Below are positions 28,610-39,175 of a stretch of DNA of 64,000 bases, piece by piece. The first letter of the stretch is position 1, and each line of letters opens with the position of its first letter. This stretch comes from Streptococcus oralis (GTDB lineage Bacteria; Bacillota; Bacilli; Lactobacillales; Streptococcaceae), in the NCBI RefSeq assembly GCF_019334565.1, contig NZ_CP079724.1:1261001-1325000 (forward strand), written 5' to 3'. The position numbers were made by a program, and so were the translations under genes. The notes beneath the pieces are model-generated. The model had not been told where the DNA came from. It saw nothing but the letters and a program-made list of their open reading frames with translations, and searched no databases.

Positions 28610-29383
28610 CTATTTTCCCTTAAATTCCGCAAAAGTCTGTAAGATCTTAGCTGCCACTGCTGGAGAAGGAGCTCCTTTTAGCTCTAACGTATCATCTGCA
28701 TATGGAGTAAGGCCAGCAAAATCTCCAATCTGGACAGAATAGAGCGACGTTTTAAACAGTTCAATATCGTTTTGGTCATTTCCAAAAGCAATGAAGTTCT
28801 CCCCACATAACTTTTCAACAGTTGTCGCCTTATGAGTATCCAAGGGATTAACATAGAGGCACTTTTCATGCGCATGATAGGAGAGATGAGCCTGTCCTAG
28901 TCTTTCTAGCTGACCAAGCAGATCATCAAGCAAATTCTCATGGTCACCCATATAAACTACTACCTTAATCGGAGTCCCTAAGTCCTCAAGTTTCTGATGA
29001 CGAGCCACCTTTAGGGGATCCACACTGGAAATAAATGGAATCTTCTCTACAATCTGACCACTATAGTCAAAGCGATCATCTACAAAGAAAGGGAGATTAT
29101 AAGTCTGGCAATAATCCACTAGCGCCTGATAAACTCTAGCATCTAGATTCCTTTCGAAAACAGCCTTCCCTAGATGATAGGCTACGCCTCCATTCAACCC
29201 TATGACCAAGCGCTGACTGAGTTCAGGGCCTAATAAACCCAGGCAATCCCGATAAGAGCGAGCTGAGGCAAACACAAGCTCATGCCCATAATCTTCAGCC
29301 TTTAAAAGAACCTGCTTAATCTCCTCATCAATGGTCATGTAGTCAAAAGATAGCGTTCCATCCAGGTCAAATACGAATTTCAT
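28610..29383 (-). CDS. Cof-type HAD hydrolase
   Basis: 257 residues of HAD subfamily IIB. Motif I is complete (FDLDGTLSFD), motif II lies near LVFASARS, a Lys is in the C2 cap region, and motif IV is FIAFGNDQNDIELF. These enzymes remove phosphate from sugar phosphates, FMN or pyridoxal phosphate; the substrate here cannot be fixed. It starts four bases after the folD stop and is probably cotranscribed with it. Normal motif I, unlike the HAD protein at 12081. Confidence 0.9.
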   Translation of the reverse strand: MKFVFDLDGTLSFDYMTIDEEIKQVLLKAEDYGHELVFASARSYRDCLGLLGPELSQRLVIGLNGGVAYHLGKAVFERNLDARVYQALVDYCQTYNLPFFVDDRFDYSGQIVEKIPFISSVDPLKVARHQKLEDLGTPIKVVVYMGDHENLLDDLLGQLERLGQAHLSYHAHEKCLYVNPLDTHKATTVEKLCGENFIAFGNDQNDIELFKTSLYSVQIGDFAGLTPYADDTLELKGAPSPAVAAKILQTFAEFKGK

Positions 29384-29387
29384 CTTG

Positions 29388-30245
29388 CTAGTCCTCGTTT
29401 AGTGTACGAAGCGCTGCCTGATAGGTTTGCTCCATTAGCATGGTAATCGTCATAGGGCCAACTCCACCCGGTACAGGTGTGATGTGGCTGGCGAGTGGTG
29501 CAACCGCATCATAATCAACATCTCCACAAAGCTTGCCATTTTCATCTCGGTTCATCCCAACGTCAATGACAACCGCTCCCAGTTTGACAAAGTCAGCTGT
29601 CACAAACTTAGCGCGACCGATAGCAACCACAAGGATATCCGCCTTAGCAGCCACCTTGGCAAGATGATGGGTACGTGAGTGGGTCAAGGTCACAGTTGCA
29701 TTCTTAGCTAAAAGAAGCTGAGCCATCGGTTTTCCAACGATATTTGATCGACCGATAACAACCGCATTTTTACCTTCTAGATCAATCCCATATTCATGAA
29801 ACATCTCCATAATTCCTGCAGGTGTCGAAGGAATCATAACTGGATGACCAGACCAGAGACGCCCCATGTTTAGGGGATGGAAACCATCCACATCTTTTTC
29901 GGGGTCAATAGCTAATAAAACTGCCTCTTCGTCAATATGTTTTGGTAAAGGTAATTGAACCAAAATCCCATGCCAAGCTGGATCTTGATTGTATTTGGCA
30001 ATCAAGTCTAATAATTCCGCTTGGGTAATGGTCTCTGGAACTCGCACTACTTCACTACGGAAGCCAGCAGCGAGAGCTGACCGTTCCTTGTTGCGAACGT
30101 AGACTTGGCTGGCAGGATTGTCCCCCACCAAAATCACCACCAATCCTGGAACTAGACCAGTTTCTTCTTTTAGTTTTGCCGTCTTTTCAGCCAACTGTCC
30201 TTGTAACTTAGCTGCAAGAGCCTTCCCATCGATAATCTGTGCCAT
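29388..30245 (-). CDS. folD: Bifunctional methylenetetrahydrofolate dehydrogenase/cyclohydrolase
   Basis: 285 residues, full length. It interconverts 5,10-methylene-, methenyl- and 10-formyl-tetrahydrofolate with NADP, feeding purine, thymidylate and formyl-Met synthesis. Motifs: YVRNKERSA with the catalytic Lys, [20 protein letters not shown], the NADP loop [17 protein letters not shown], and [13 protein letters not shown] at the C-terminus. Ribosome site AGAGAAGAGAT. First gene of a two-gene unit with the Cof-type hydrolase. Confidence 0.97.
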   Translation of the reverse strand: MAQIIDGKALAAKLQGQLAEKTAKLKEETGLVPGLVVILVGDNPASQVYVRNKERSALAAGFRSEVVRVPETITQAELLDLIAKYNQDPAWHGILVQLPLPKHIDEEAVLLAIDPEKDVDGFHPLNMGRLWSGHPVMIPSTPAGIMEMFHEYGIDLEGKNAVVIGRSNIVGKPMAQLLLAKNATVTLTHSRTHHLAKVAAKADILVVAIGRAKFVTADFVKLGAVVIDVGMNRDENGKLCGDVDYDAVAPLASHITPVPGGVGPMTITMLMEQTYQAALRTLNED

Positions 30246-30346
30246 ATCTCTTCTCTTTTCTACCCAATATCCTCTATTATATCAAAAAATACCTCGCCAT
30301 TCTAACACTTCTTGCCTAATGGACCTTATAGTCAAAAACTATAAGA

Positions 30347-30367
30347 AAAAGCCCTTGTCGAGCTTTT
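30347..30367 (-). terminator. Weak terminator after the TfoX-N gene
   Basis: Short stem AAAAGC/GCTTTT with a 9-base loop and T-rich end on the minus strand. Confidence 0.45.
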
Positions 30368-30393
30368 ATGCCTATTTATACTAGGTAAAGTTG

Positions 30394-30714
30394 TCATGCT
30401 TTCTTTTTGACTTTTGGAGCCGGTAAGACTTCATACATCTCCTTGATTAATCTCATTAGAAATGATTTATTTTCAATGTCTTCTATCAAAATCATCTCCT
30501 TAGCTCCTTCATAAGGACGTTCAAGCCTAGTCTGTCCCAGTTGATCCATGAGCACCTTCACAGGCTTCAGTAGCAAACGATTATCATAGATTCCCCCAAT
30601 AATCTTCCCACGATAATAAAGGATATACTCTCCCATCATTGGACGATAACTCATCTCCTCTAGCTCTGATAGCTGTTCGAGAATAAAATCTAAATATTCT
30701 TTACTGGAAGCCAT
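30394..30714 (-). CDS. TfoX/Sxy N-terminal domain protein
   Basis: 106 residues matching the TfoX/Sxy N-terminal fold: EYLDFILEQLSELEEMSYRP, MMGEYILYYRGKIIGGIYD, LLLKPV and a basic tail. In Gram-negative bacteria Sxy/TfoX helps CRP at competence promoters, but single-domain streptococcal proteins lack the C-terminal half and have no shown competence role. Streptococcal competence uses ComX instead. It lies 33 bases after the ABC transporter ATPase gene on the same strand. Confidence 0.85.
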   Translation of the reverse strand: MASSKEYLDFILEQLSELEEMSYRPMMGEYILYYRGKIIGGIYDNRLLLKPVKVLMDQLGQTRLERPYEGAKEMILIEDIENKSFLMRLIKEMYEVLPAPKVKKKA

Positions 30715-30747
30715 GATGCCTACTCCATTTTTTCTAAAAATGAGGTT

Positions 30748-31482
30748 TTACAAAACCTTACTCAAAAATTCCTTGGTCCGTTGTTCTTTTGTTTGATCGA
30801 AAATCTCCTCTGGTGTTCCATCTTCGACAACAACCCCATCTGCCATAAAGATAACACGGTCTGCTACCTCACGGGCAAAGCCCATTTCATGCGTCACAAT
30901 CACCATGGTCATCCCTGACTTAGCGAGGTCTTGCATAACAGCTAGGACTTCTCCAACCATCTCAGGGTCTAGGGCTGAAGTCGGCTCATCAAAAAGCAAA
31001 ACATCTGGTTCCATAGCAAGTCCACGTGCAATGGCAATCCGTTGCTGCTGACCACCTGACAAACTCTGAGGATAGGCCGTCGCCTTATCTGGCAAGCCAA
31101 CTTTTTCTAACAGTTCCTGTGCTCTTTTCTCCGCAACTTCCTTGCTTTCACCTTTGGTTTTAATTGGGGACAAAGTGATATTTTCCATCACTGTCATATT
31201 GGGAAAGAGGTTAAATTGTTGGAATACCATACCCATCTTTTCACGCATAGCAAAAAGGTCATTTTTCTTATCTGTGATATCAACTCCTTCAAAGATAACC
31301 TTACCTTTGCTTGCTTCTTCAAGTAGATTCATCGAACGAAGGAGGGTTGATTTCCCGCTCCCTGACGGACCGATAATGACCACAACTTCTCCACGTTTAA
31401 TCTCAAGATTGATGCCTTTTAAAACTTCATTTTTCCCAAAATATTTATGTAGTTCTTCAATTTTAATCAAGGTTTCTGTCAT
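30748..31482 (-). CDS. Polar amino-acid ABC importer, ATPase
   Basis: 244 residues, GlnQ/HisP-like. Walker [11 protein letters not shown]-loop in [11 protein letters not shown], signature LSGGQQQR, Walker [15 protein letters not shown] and switch His in IVTHEMGF. It drives import of a polar amino acid, perhaps glutamine, glutamate or cystine. Its start overlaps the stop of the permease by one base, so the two are translationally coupled. No substrate-binding protein gene is adjacent; it must be elsewhere. Confidence 0.93.
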   Translation of the reverse strand: MTETLIKIEELHKYFGKNEVLKGINLEIKRGEVVVIIGPSGSGKSTLLRSMNLLEEASKGKVIFEGVDITDKKNDLFAMREKMGMVFQQFNLFPNMTVMENITLSPIKTKGESKEVAEKRAQELLEKVGLPDKATAYPQSLSGGQQQRIAIARGLAMEPDVLLFDEPTSALDPEMVGEVLAVMQDLAKSGMTMVIVTHEMGFAREVADRVIFMADGVVVEDGTPEEIFDQTKEQRTKEFLSKVL

Positions 31483-32165
31483 TATTTTTTGTCTCCTTGT
31501 CCAATATGTTTTTCAAATGCTTTCAACGCCACTGTCAAAACAGAGGTCATAATCAAATAGTAAAAGGCTGCAAATAAAAGGGGAGTCAATGGTAAATAAG
31601 TTGTTGTTGCTACAGTCGTTGCACCATTCCACAACTCCATCACCCCAATCGCAGACAAGAGGGAACTATCCTTGATAATGGTGATAAATTCATTTCCCAG
31701 CGCTGGAAGAATATTCTTGATAGCTTGTGGCAAAATGACATAACGCATGGCATTTTTGGGACGAATACCTAGAGAATATGCAGCCTCTAACTGCCCTTTA
31801 GGAACCGCATTGATCCCCGCACGAACAGTTTCTGAAACGTAAGCTCCACTGTTCATAGAAATAATCAGAATACCAGGAATCAAACGAGAAAGATCAACTC
31901 CTAAAATCCCCACTTGGATAGTTGGAGCGTTGATATGCATAAGGGCAAAAGCAATCATAATCTGAACCATCATTGGCGTCCCACGGAAAATCCAAACATA
32001 CACATTTGCAAACCAAACGAGCGGTTTAAAGCGTGAACGTTGGGCAAAGGCCAATAACACACCTATAATGGTCCCTAAGCAGACAACAAGGATGGAAATC
32101 AATACGGTAATCAGAGCACCATAGTTAAAATACGGTAAATACTTTGGTAAAAAAGAAAAATTCAT
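31482..32165 (-). CDS. Polar amino-acid ABC importer, permease
   Basis: 227 residues with about five membrane helices, HisM/GlnP family. The EAA loop that contacts the ATPase is [20 protein letters not shown]. Other family features are [11 protein letters not shown] and [14 protein letters not shown]. It forms a homodimer or pairs with another permease. It is the first gene of a two-gene unit, without a fused binding domain, unlike several streptococcal GlnP proteins. Confidence 0.92.
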   Translation of the reverse strand: MNFSFLPKYLPYFNYGALITVLISILVVCLGTIIGVLLAFAQRSRFKPLVWFANVYVWIFRGTPMMVQIMIAFALMHINAPTIQVGILGVDLSRLIPGILIISMNSGAYVSETVRAGINAVPKGQLEAAYSLGIRPKNAMRYVILPQAIKNILPALGNEFITIIKDSSLLSAIGVMELWNGATTVATTTYLPLTPLLFAAFYYLIMTSVLTVALKAFEKHIGQGDKK

Positions 32166-32356
32166 ATTTGATCAACTTTCTATGTGTTAGATTGTATGAT
32201 TATAACATGAATTGAATTAAAATTCAATCCTTTTTCTCTAATTTTAACAATTAACTTGATAGAATAGAGAAATAGAGAGAAATTACAGTTTTTTTCTAGT
32301 CAACTACCTCTTGTTTATGGTAAAATAGAAACGATAAGAAATGGAGGAGAATCAAA

Positions 32357-32587
32357 ATGGAATCACATTTGGTTAGAATCATTAACCGCCTAGAAGCAAT
32401 GACAAAAGATGGTGGAAATCTAAAACGTAATTTTGAACGTGAAGGTGTTGTTGTCGCAGAAGTTGCATACAGCCATGACGAAGAAAACGGATCACTCTTC
32501 ACCCTTCGCGATGTAGAGGCTCGTGAAACTTATACCTTTGATAGCATTGATTTGATTGCAATGGAGATCTACGAACTCCTTTACTAA
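32357..32587 (+). CDS. DUF1797 protein (YkuJ-like)
   Basis: 76-residue acidic protein of a family confined to Firmicutes, with known fold but no known function. Recognisable parts: HLVRIINRLEAMTKDGGN, REGVVVAEV and FDSIDLIAMEIYELL. Ribosome site AATGGAGGAGAATC. It is a single gene with its own promoter (TAAAAT near 32322) and terminator. Confidence 0.88.
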   Translation: MESHLVRIINRLEAMTKDGGNLKRNFEREGVVVAEVAYSHDEENGSLFTLRDVEARETYTFDSIDLIAMEIYELLY

Positions 32588-32623
32588 TATAAAAACAACG
32601 GGCAGTAAGTCCCGATGAATGAG

Positions 32624-32656
32624 AATCCTTTTTGTCACCACAAATGGGATTTTTTC
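32624..32656 (+). terminator. Terminator after the DUF1797 gene
   Basis: AATCC-TTTTTGT / ACAAA-GGATT stem followed by a run of T. Confidence 0.75.
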
Positions 32657-32724
32657 TTACCTTCAAGTTGCTTGATTCTCCATAAATCTCTCTTTTAAAA
32701 ACGACCACTTCCCAATCTTTTTAC

Positions 32725-32782
32725 TTGCTTTACACCTTAATCATGCTATAATGAGAGTATAAAACTTTGACTATTCTTGACC
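32725..32782 (+). promoter_or_regulatory. clpE promoter with CtsR operator
   Basis: TTGCTT, 16 bases, TATAAT (32747-32752). TTTGACTATTCTTGACC at 32766-32782 matches the CtsR heptad repeat (reverse of GGTCAAANANRGTCAAA) with one mismatch, placed just after the expected transcription start, where binding would block the polymerase. Confidence 0.8.
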
Positions 32783-32824
32783 TTTTTTCTTAGACCAAGA
32801 ATAAGAATGAAATGAGGTAGATGT

Positions 32825-35083
32825 ATGCTCTGTCAAAACTGTAAAATAAACGACTCAACAATTCATCTGTATACCAATATCAATGGACAGCAAAAGCAAA
32901 TTGATCTCTGTCAAAATTGCTATAAAATTATCAAAACAGATCCAAATAATACCCTCTTTAAAGGAATGACTGACTTAAACAATCATGACTTTGATCCTTT
33001 CGGCGACTTTTTCAATGATTTGAACAATTTCAAACCTTCTTCTAATAACGTCCCTCCAACTCAATCTGGTGGAGGATATGGAGGAAACGGTGGTTATGGG
33101 CCTCAAAACCGCGGCCCACTTCAAACACCTCCTAGCCAAGAAAGAGGACTCCTAGAGGAATACGGTATCAATATTACTGAGATTGCTCGTCGGGGAGATA
33201 TTGACCCTGTTATCGGTCGAGATGAGGAGATTATCCGCGTTATCGAAATCCTCAACCGTCGAACCAAGAACAACCCTGTCCTTATCGGAGAACCAGGTGT
33301 TGGTAAAACAGCCGTTGTTGAAGGTCTAGCTCAGAAGATTGTCGATGGCGATGTTCCCCATAAACTTCAAGGCAAACAGGTCATCCGTCTGGATGTGGTC
33401 AGTCTAGTCCAAGGAACAGGGATTCGAGGCCAATTTGAAGAACGTATGCAAAAGCTCATGGAAGAAATTCGCAAACGCGAGGACATCATCCTCTTTATCG
33501 ATGAAATCCATGAAATTGTTGGTGCTGGATCTGCTGGCGATGGCAATATGGATGCAGGAAATATCCTCAAACCAGCCCTTGCCCGTGGTGAATTGCAACT
33601 AGTCGGAGCTACTACTCTCAATGAATACCGCATCATTGAAAAAGATGCTGCCCTAGAGCGCCGTATGCAGCCTGTCAAGGTAGATGAACCAACTGTCGAA
33701 GAAACCATTATCATCCTTAAAGGAGTTCAAAAGAAATACGAAGACTACCATCACGTCAAGTATACTGATGCTGCTATCGAAGCTGCTGCAAATCTTTCCA
33801 ATCGCTATATCCAAGACCGCTTCTTGCCAGACAAGGCTATTGACCTGTTGGACGAAGCTGGTTCAAAGATGAATCTAACGCTGAACTTTGTTGATCCTAA
33901 AGTGATTGATCAGCGTTTAATTGAAGCTGAAAATCTCAAGGCTCAAGCTACACGAGAGGAAGATTTTGAAAAGGCTGCTTATTTCCGCGATCAAATTGCC
34001 AAGTACAAGGAAATGCAAAAGAACAAGGTGACAGATCAGGATACTCCAATCATCAGCGAGAAAACAATCGAACATATCATTGAGCAGAAAACCAATATCC
34101 CTGTTGGAGAACTCAAAGAAAAAGAACAGTCTCAGCTTATCCATCTAGCAGACGACCTCAAAGCTCATGTCATTGGGCAAGATGAAGCTGTCGATAAGAT
34201 TGCCAAAGCCATCCGTCGTAATCGTGTTGGACTTGGAACTCCTAACCGGCCAATCGGAAGCTTCCTCTTTGTCGGACCAACTGGTGTCGGTAAGACAGAA
34301 CTCTCTAAACAACTAGCCATTGAACTCTTTGGTTCTGCTGACAGCATGATTCGCTTTGATATGAGTGAATACATGGAAAAACACAGTGTGGCTAAATTGG
34401 TCGGAGCCCCTCCAGGCTATGTAGGCTACGATGAAGCTGGTCAATTAACGGAAAAAATTCGTCGCAATCCTTACTCACTCATCCTTCTCGATGAGGTCGA
34501 GAAAGCCCATCCAGATGTCATGCACATGTTCCTTCAAGTCTTGGACGATGGTCGTTTGACAGATGGGCAAGGACGGACAGTTAGCTTTAAGGATGCTATC
34601 ATTATCATGACCTCAAATGCGGGTACCGGTAAGGCCGAAGCCAGCGTTGGTTTTGGAGCTGCTCGTGAAGGACGTACCAACTCTGTTCTCGGTGAACTCG
34701 GTAACTTCTTTAGTCCAGAGTTTATGAACCGTTTTGACGGCATCATCGAATTTAAACCTCTCAGCAAGGACAACCTTCTCCAAATCGTCGAACTCATGCT
34801 AGCGGATGTCAACAAACGCCTCTCTAGTAACAATATCCACCTCGATGTGACGGACAAAGTCAAGGAAAAGTTGGTTGACCTAGGATATGATCCAAAAATG
34901 GGAGCGCGCCCTCTCCGTCGTACCATTCAAGACCATATCGAGGATGCCATCACTGACTTCTACCTTGAAAATCCAAGTGAAAAAGACCTCAAGGCAGTCA
35001 TGACAAGCAATGGCAAGATTCAAATTAAATCTGCCAAAAAAACTGAAAAAACAGAAGAGATTGCTTCTGAAATAGAAGAATAA
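32825..35083 (+). CDS. clpE: ATP-dependent Clp protease ATPase ClpE
   Basis: 752 residues. The N-terminal zinc finger (CQNCK ... CQNCY, residues 3-35) distinguishes ClpE from ClpC. Two AAA+ domains follow: the first with GEPGVGKT and ILFIDEIHE, the second with GPTGVGKT and [11 protein letters not shown]. Between them is a UVR-like segment ([18 protein letters not shown]). It unfolds stress-damaged proteins and feeds them to ClpP, which is coded at 56.3-56.9 kb under its own CtsR site. The region after the zinc finger is Gly/Asn-rich. Single gene with terminator. Confidence 0.97.
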   Translation: MLCQNCKINDSTIHLYTNINGQQKQIDLCQNCYKIIKTDPNNTLFKGMTDLNNHDFDPFGDFFNDLNNFKPSSNNVPPTQSGGGYGGNGGYGPQNRGPLQTPPSQERGLLEEYGINITEIARRGDIDPVIGRDEEIIRVIEILNRRTKNNPVLIGEPGVGKTAVVEGLAQKIVDGDVPHKLQGKQVIRLDVVSLVQGTGIRGQFEERMQKLMEEIRKREDIILFIDEIHEIVGAGSAGDGNMDAGNILKPALARGELQLVGATTLNEYRIIEKDAALERRMQPVKVDEPTVEETIIILKGVQKKYEDYHHVKYTDAAIEAAANLSNRYIQDRFLPDKAIDLLDEAGSKMNLTLNFVDPKVIDQRLIEAENLKAQATREEDFEKAAYFRDQIAKYKEMQKNKVTDQDTPIISEKTIEHIIEQKTNIPVGELKEKEQSQLIHLADDLKAHVIGQDEAVDKIAKAIRRNRVGLGTPNRPIGSFLFVGPTGVGKTELSKQLAIELFGSADSMIRFDMSEYMEKHSVAKLVGAPPGYVGYDEAGQLTEKIRRNPYSLILLDEVEKAHPDVMHMFLQVLDDGRLTDGQGRTVSFKDAIIIMTSNAGTGKAEASVGFGAAREGRTNSVLGELGNFFSPEFMNRFDGIIEFKPLSKDNLLQIVELMLADVNKRLSSNNIHLDVTDKVKEKLVDLGYDPKMGARPLRRTIQDHIEDAITDFYLENPSEKDLKAVMTSNGKIQIKSAKKTEKTEEIASEIEE

Positions 35084-35096
35084 ATCTATCTAACAA

Positions 35097-35130
35097 GTGC
35101 AGAAAGTCTATCATTTTCTGCACCTTTTTT
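35097..35130 (+). terminator. Terminator after clpE
   Basis: GTGCAGAAA/TTTCTGCAC stem followed by CTTTTTT. Confidence 0.9.
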
Positions 35131-35150
35131 ACTAAAATAAATGTAAAACC

Positions 35151-35179
35151 TTGACAGCTTGCCCCTCGTCCATTATGAT
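35151..35179 (+). promoter_or_regulatory. Promoter of the Nudix gene
   Basis: Consensus TTGACA, 17 bases, TATGAT. It lies inside the longest open frame and shows that the start must be downstream, at 35214. Confidence 0.85.
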
Positions 35180-35213
35180 AATAATAAAGACACTAGAGAA
35201 TGAGGAAAAAGCA

Positions 35214-35666
35214 ATGGCAAACCCAACTTATGGTGATAAAAAAGAGAATGTGACCTACCAGTCCCGCTATGGTGTGTACGCAGTTATTCCGGATGCGGAG
35301 AAAAAACAAATTGTCCTAGTTCAAGCTCCCAATGGTGCTTGGTTCTTGCCAGGTGGAGAAATTGAAGCAGGCGAAGATCATCAAGAAGCACTGAAGAGAG
35401 AACTAATCGAAGAACTTGGCTTTACAGCTGAGATTGGAACCTATTATGGACAAGCTGATGAGTATTTCTACTCTCGCCACCGTGATACCTACTACTACAA
35501 TCCAGCTTATCTCTATGAAGCTATTTCTTTCCAAGAAGTACAAAAACCATTGGAAGATTTTAATCATATTGCTTGGTTTCCTATTGACGAGGCTATTGAA
35601 AAGCTCAAACGTGGTAGCCATAAATGGGGAATTGAAGCTTGGAAAATCCAGCATGGAATTGGCTAA
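35214..35666 (+). CDS. Nudix hydrolase
   Basis: 150 residues from the ATG at 35214, with GAGGAAAAAGCA before it; the upstream extension to 35151 is promoter DNA. The Nudix box GX5EX7REUXEEXGU starts at GGEIEAGEDHQEAL and ends RELIEELG (about residues 47-69). It cleaves a nucleoside diphosphate linked to another group; the substrate is not predictable. The Tyr-rich segment (DEYFYSRHRDTYYYNPAY) is typical of a streptococcal subgroup. Followed by DUF1827 on the same strand, 58 bases later. Confidence 0.9.
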   Translation: MANPTYGDKKENVTYQSRYGVYAVIPDAEKKQIVLVQAPNGAWFLPGGEIEAGEDHQEALKRELIEELGFTAEIGTYYGQADEYFYSRHRDTYYYNPAYLYEAISFQEVQKPLEDFNHIAWFPIDEAIEKLKRGSHKWGIEAWKIQHGIG

Positions 35667-35724
35667 AATACACGATTTTATTCAAAAAGTGCTATAATAG
35701 AGTTAGAAAATCGGAGGAACTGTT

Positions 35725-36024
35725 ATGAAGCTTATCAATACGACAAACTCACACTCGCAACTTGTTAAAAGCCAATTAGAAAGCACAGACGCAACTCTTG
35801 TCGAGGTCTATTCTGCTGGAAACACAGATGTAGTTTTCACGCAAGCCCCGCTTCACTATGAAATCCTCATTTCCAACAAACACCGTGCTATTCGTGAAGC
35901 TGAAATCGAAACCATTCAAGACTTCTTCTTGAAACGTAAAATCGACAAAGGAAGCATTGATGAAGCCAATATCAAGACGCTTTATTCAGATAAATTGATT
36001 GAGATTTCAATCCCTATAAAATAA
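35725..36024 (+). CDS. DUF1827 protein
   Basis: 99 residues of a family found in streptococci and relatives with no assigned function. It begins MKLINTTNSHSQLVKSQLE and contains HYEILISNKHRAIREAEI. Soluble, slightly charged, no motif of known enzymes. Ribosome site ATCGGAGGAACTGTT. A TATAAT at 35694-35699, just before it, could give its own transcript. Confidence 0.85.
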   Translation: MKLINTTNSHSQLVKSQLESTDATLVEVYSAGNTDVVFTQAPLHYEILISNKHRAIREAEIETIQDFFLKRKIDKGSIDEANIKTLYSDKLIEISIPIK

Positions 36025-36052
36025 GAAGACCAGCCAAAAGCTGGTTTTCTTT
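36024..36052 (+). terminator. Terminator after the DUF1827 gene
   Basis: ACCAGC/GCTGGT stem with a 5-base loop, then TTTCTTTT. Confidence 0.85.
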
Positions 36053-36059
36053 TGCAAAA

Positions 36060-36089
36060 AAGATTGGTAGTGCACAGCTACCAATCTTT
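36060..36089 (-). terminator. Terminator after metK
   Basis: AAGATTGGTAG/CTACCAATCTT perfect arms with a 7-base loop; the minus strand then has a T run. Confidence 0.9.
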
Positions 36090-36094
36090 TAATT

Positions 36095-37285
36095 CTATTT
36101 CACAGCTTCTTTCAAAGCATCTACCTTGTCCAAACGTTCCCATGGAAGGTCAATATCTGTACGTCCCATGTGTCCATAAGCCGCTGTTTGACGGTAAATT
36201 GGGCGTTTGAGATCCAGCATTTGAATAATTCCTGCAGGGCGAAGGTCAAAGATTTGACGCGCTGCTTTTTCAAGCTTGCTTTCAGATACTGTTCCTGTAC
36301 CAAAAGTATCGATACGAACAGAAACAGGTTGCGCCACCCCGATAGCATAGGCCAATTGCACTTCTGCCTTCTTAGCAAGGCCTGCTGCGACGATATTCTT
36401 GGCAATGTAGCGAGCTGCATAAGAGGCTGAACGGTCCACTTTCGTCGCATCCTTACCAGAGAAGGCACCACCACCATGGCGAGAGTAGCCACCATAGGTA
36501 TCCACGATAATCTTACGACCAGTCAAACCTGAGTCCCCTTGAGGTCCACCGATTACAAAACGACCAGTTGGATTGATGAAGAATTTGGTTTGCTCATCCA
36601 AGTAAGAAGCTGGGATCACCTCTTTGATAACCTTGTTAATCACATCATTGTGAATTTGTTCATTGCTAACTTCTGGATCGTGCTGAGTTGAAATAACGAC
36701 TGTGTCCACACGTACCGGACGGTCATTTTCATCATACTCAACCGTAACTTGTGATTTAGCATCTGGACGGAGATAGCTGATTTCACCAGACTTACGAAGT
36801 TCTGCCAAACGACGAACCAACTTATGACTGAGTGAGATTGGCAATGGCATGAGTTCTTCTGTCTCATCCACCGCAAATCCAAACATAAGACCTTGGTCAC
36901 CAGCACCAATCAAGTCAAGCGGATCTTGATCTGCATTTCCACGGACTTCCAAGGCTTCGTTAACTCCTTGGGCGATATCTGGTGACTGCTCAACAAGCGA
37001 CGGATGAACTCCCACCGTCTCCGCAGAAAAACCATACTCTGTATTGGTATAACCAATCTCTGCAATGGTATCACGAACCACACGGTTGATATCCACATAA
37101 GCATTTGTAGAAATTTCACCAAAAACATGGACCGAACCTGTGTATACAGCTGTCTCGGCAGCAACGTGCGCATCTGGATCCTTTGCTAAAATAGCATCCA
37201 AAATCGCATCTGAAATTTGGTCTGCAATCTTATCCGGATGCCCCTCAGATACAGATTCAGACGTGAATAATTTACGTTCTGACAT
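36095..37285 (-). CDS. metK: S-adenosylmethionine synthetase
   Basis: 396 residues, full length. It makes SAM from methionine and ATP. Motifs: [18 protein letters not shown] (His of the ATP site), [12 protein letters not shown], and the phosphate loop [19 protein letters not shown]-like segment (here [10 protein letters not shown]). C-terminal [16 protein letters not shown] is usual. Its initiation is controlled by an SMK-box riboswitch that contains the ribosome site. Single gene with strong terminator. Confidence 0.98.
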   Translation of the reverse strand: MSERKLFTSESVSEGHPDKIADQISDAILDAILAKDPDAHVAAETAVYTGSVHVFGEISTNAYVDINRVVRDTIAEIGYTNTEYGFSAETVGVHPSLVEQSPDIAQGVNEALEVRGNADQDPLDLIGAGDQGLMFGFAVDETEELMPLPISLSHKLVRRLAELRKSGEISYLRPDAKSQVTVEYDENDRPVRVDTVVISTQHDPEVSNEQIHNDVINKVIKEVIPASYLDEQTKFFINPTGRFVIGGPQGDSGLTGRKIIVDTYGGYSRHGGGAFSGKDATKVDRSASYAARYIAKNIVAAGLAKKAEVQLAYAIGVAQPVSVRIDTFGTGTVSESKLEKAARQIFDLRPAGIIQMLDLKRPIYRQTAAYGHMGRTDIDLPWERLDKVDALKEAVK

Positions 37286-37290
37286 AAAAA

Positions 37291-37377
37291 TGTCCCCCCT
37301 TAAAAAATATTGTTATAGAGTTACAAAGTACTGATAGGAAAACTACTAGTAATGAATACCTACCACCTTATCGGGAC
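37291..37377 (-). promoter_or_regulatory. SMK-box (SAM-III) riboswitch of metK
   Basis: On the minus strand: GTCCCGATAAGGTGG at the 5' end, CTTTGTAACT in the middle and AAGGGGGGAC with the ribosome site at the 3' end. These match in order the conserved blocks of the SMK box known from Lactobacillales metK (GTTCCCGAAAGGATGG, CCTTGTAAC, GGGGGAA). SAM binding pairs the ribosome site and stops translation. A TATAAT for its transcription lies at 37392-37397. The linker between blocks is longer than in Enterococcus. Confidence 0.82.
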
Positions 37378-37437
37378 TATATAACCTTATCATTATACCA
37401 CTTTTTACTTTTTTTTGCAGTATTTTCTCTAAATCAA

Positions 37438-37462
37438 AAAAAGAACCTTACGGCTCTTTTCT
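37438..37462 (-). terminator. Terminator after the VWA gene
   Basis: AAGAGCC-GTAA-GGTTCTT stem (one G-T pair) followed by a T run on the minus strand. Confidence 0.8.
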
Positions 37463-37586
37463 CGGCATAAAAATTCGGCTTGTACTCCATAATACAGAAG
37501 ATCATACCTATGCTTATCTGCATACTTCGTTTACAAACTACCTATTTTTTATCACAATGTTCTTACAAACAATCTTCCAGTTAGGC

Positions 37587-38966
37587 TTACTGTTCCTTAG
37601 ACTTTCTATTGCTTACAGTTAAGCCAAGTCCAGCCATTAGGAGGCCAAGTCCCACAATACCATAGTTCGCTGTATCATTACTTCCTGTATCAGGGAGTTT
37701 CGCTACTTCTTTTTTATAAGCTGTAGCTACTGGAACTGTGGTAGTTGGAGTCGCACTTCCTGTCTGAGCAATAGGTAGTGTTGTACGACGTTCTAGGTAA
37801 AATTGGTAATTATCTTTCGTTACCTTGTAATTGTGTCCTTCAGTCACAGTTTCAACAATCCATGTAGTTGCATCCTTAGTTAAAGAATCAGCCAAGTTAC
37901 GATCAATATTCATTAATCGACCTTCAGATGCAAAATCTTTATAGCTAATATCGGTCCCTGTCGAAGTTGCAACAATTCTTTCGATTTTTGCGGCTTTCAA
38001 TGACGCAAGAGTATTCGCCATCGTTGGAATTGAAGGATCCTCCTTCATTGGAGCATCTGTCAACAATACGACAAACTTTTTATTTTTAGGTGACTTAGAC
38101 CAGTCGTAGGTTGAAACAATTTGTGTAAGAGCAGGTGTAGAAGTTTCAGGGAAGTCTCCACCATGTGCAAGCTTAATGCCTGCTAATGCTTTTTCAAGCT
38201 CAGCTGGGTCAGAGGTAAAATAAGATTCATTAAATTTTGTTAAAATTGTACCCTCATCTGCTAATCCACCTATACGTCCATATACTTCATCACTAAAGGT
38301 AGCTAATCCAAAACGTGCTGCTACTCCATCTTTAGCAAGATTTCTTGCAAACTCATTGATATTGTTACGGACAGTGTCAATAGTTCGAGACATAGATGCT
38401 GAACGGTCAACAACAAAAACGATATCGGCAGAGTTAGATTTTGAAATCGTTCTTGTCGCTTTCTTGATTTCGACTGTAGTTGTTTTATCAACACGTTCAT
38501 ATTGGGTATAAGAATTTCCATCTTCATCTTTCCCACTCACTGTACTCTCAGTTGTTTCAGTCTTTGGAGCAGGAAGTTCTTCACTTTTTACAGGTGCCAC
38601 TTCTGTCTTTGTGACTTCGACTGTTGCAGTTTCTTCATGAATCTTTTGATCACCTTCTTGGCGTTCTTTCACGTCAATAGGTGAAACCTTCTTAGAAACT
38701 TCAACAAGTTCTCCAGGTTTTGCATCTGATTGGTTAACGACTGGTTTCGCCTCATCAGCTTTAATTTCTGCTACAGCAGCTTCGACTGCCGATTTATTTG
38801 CTTCGGTTTTCTTTACTGTTTCAGCTGAAGTAGATGCCGGTTGTGTTGTTTCATCTGCAGACATTTGTCCGACCTGAGCAAAAGCAAACAAAATTGCTAC
38901 AGAAGCCAACCCAACTTTCATTTTACGGAATGAAAAACGTTGTTGTTTCATAAATGATTTATCCAT
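37587..38966 (-). CDS. Wall-anchored VWA-domain surface protein
   Basis: 459 residues. YSIRK signal (RFSFRKMKVGLASVAILF, cut near MSADE), a Glu/Lys/Thr/Val-rich stalk to about 180, then one VWA domain with the metal site DRSASMS (VVDRSASM) and further MIDAS Thr/Asp (ATFSDE, LLTDAP). The C-terminus has the sortase signal LPDTGSND, a hydrophobic segment and the RKSKEQ tail. VWA proteins of this type bind host matrix or glycoproteins. It lacks Cna_B stalk domains, so it is a short adhesin rather than a pilus tip. Ribosome site AAAAGGGGAC. Confidence 0.92.
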   Translation of the reverse strand: MDKSFMKQQRFSFRKMKVGLASVAILFAFAQVGQMSADETTQPASTSAETVKKTEANKSAVEAAVAEIKADEAKPVVNQSDAKPGELVEVSKKVSPIDVKERQEGDQKIHEETATVEVTKTEVAPVKSEELPAPKTETTESTVSGKDEDGNSYTQYERVDKTTTVEIKKATRTISKSNSADIVFVVDRSASMSRTIDTVRNNINEFARNLAKDGVAARFGLATFSDEVYGRIGGLADEGTILTKFNESYFTSDPAELEKALAGIKLAHGGDFPETSTPALTQIVSTYDWSKSPKNKKFVVLLTDAPMKEDPSIPTMANTLASLKAAKIERIVATSTGTDISYKDFASEGRLMNIDRNLADSLTKDATTWIVETVTEGHNYKVTKDNYQFYLERRTTLPIAQTGSATPTTTVPVATAYKKEVAKLPDTGSNDTANYGIVGLGLLMAGLGLTVSNRKSKEQ

Positions 38967-39175
38967 AGAAGTCCCCTTTTCTTTTCACGGATCAAATGAT
39001 ATAATCCGATTGTTTTATAGTATGATAACACAATTTTGTATAGTTTTCAATTTTTTTCCTTACGATTTCAATAAAATATTGCTCTAAAAAAGGTTTTAAA
39101 GCAATTACTGTTTTATAAATCAAATTATTTAAAATATATAATTATTATCTCCTTTGAATATTTCCGGAAATAAAA

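Noticed and set aside
30394-30714. Competence activator role for the TfoX-N protein
   Set aside because: Streptococcal competence uses ComX, and the Sxy C-terminal half is missing.
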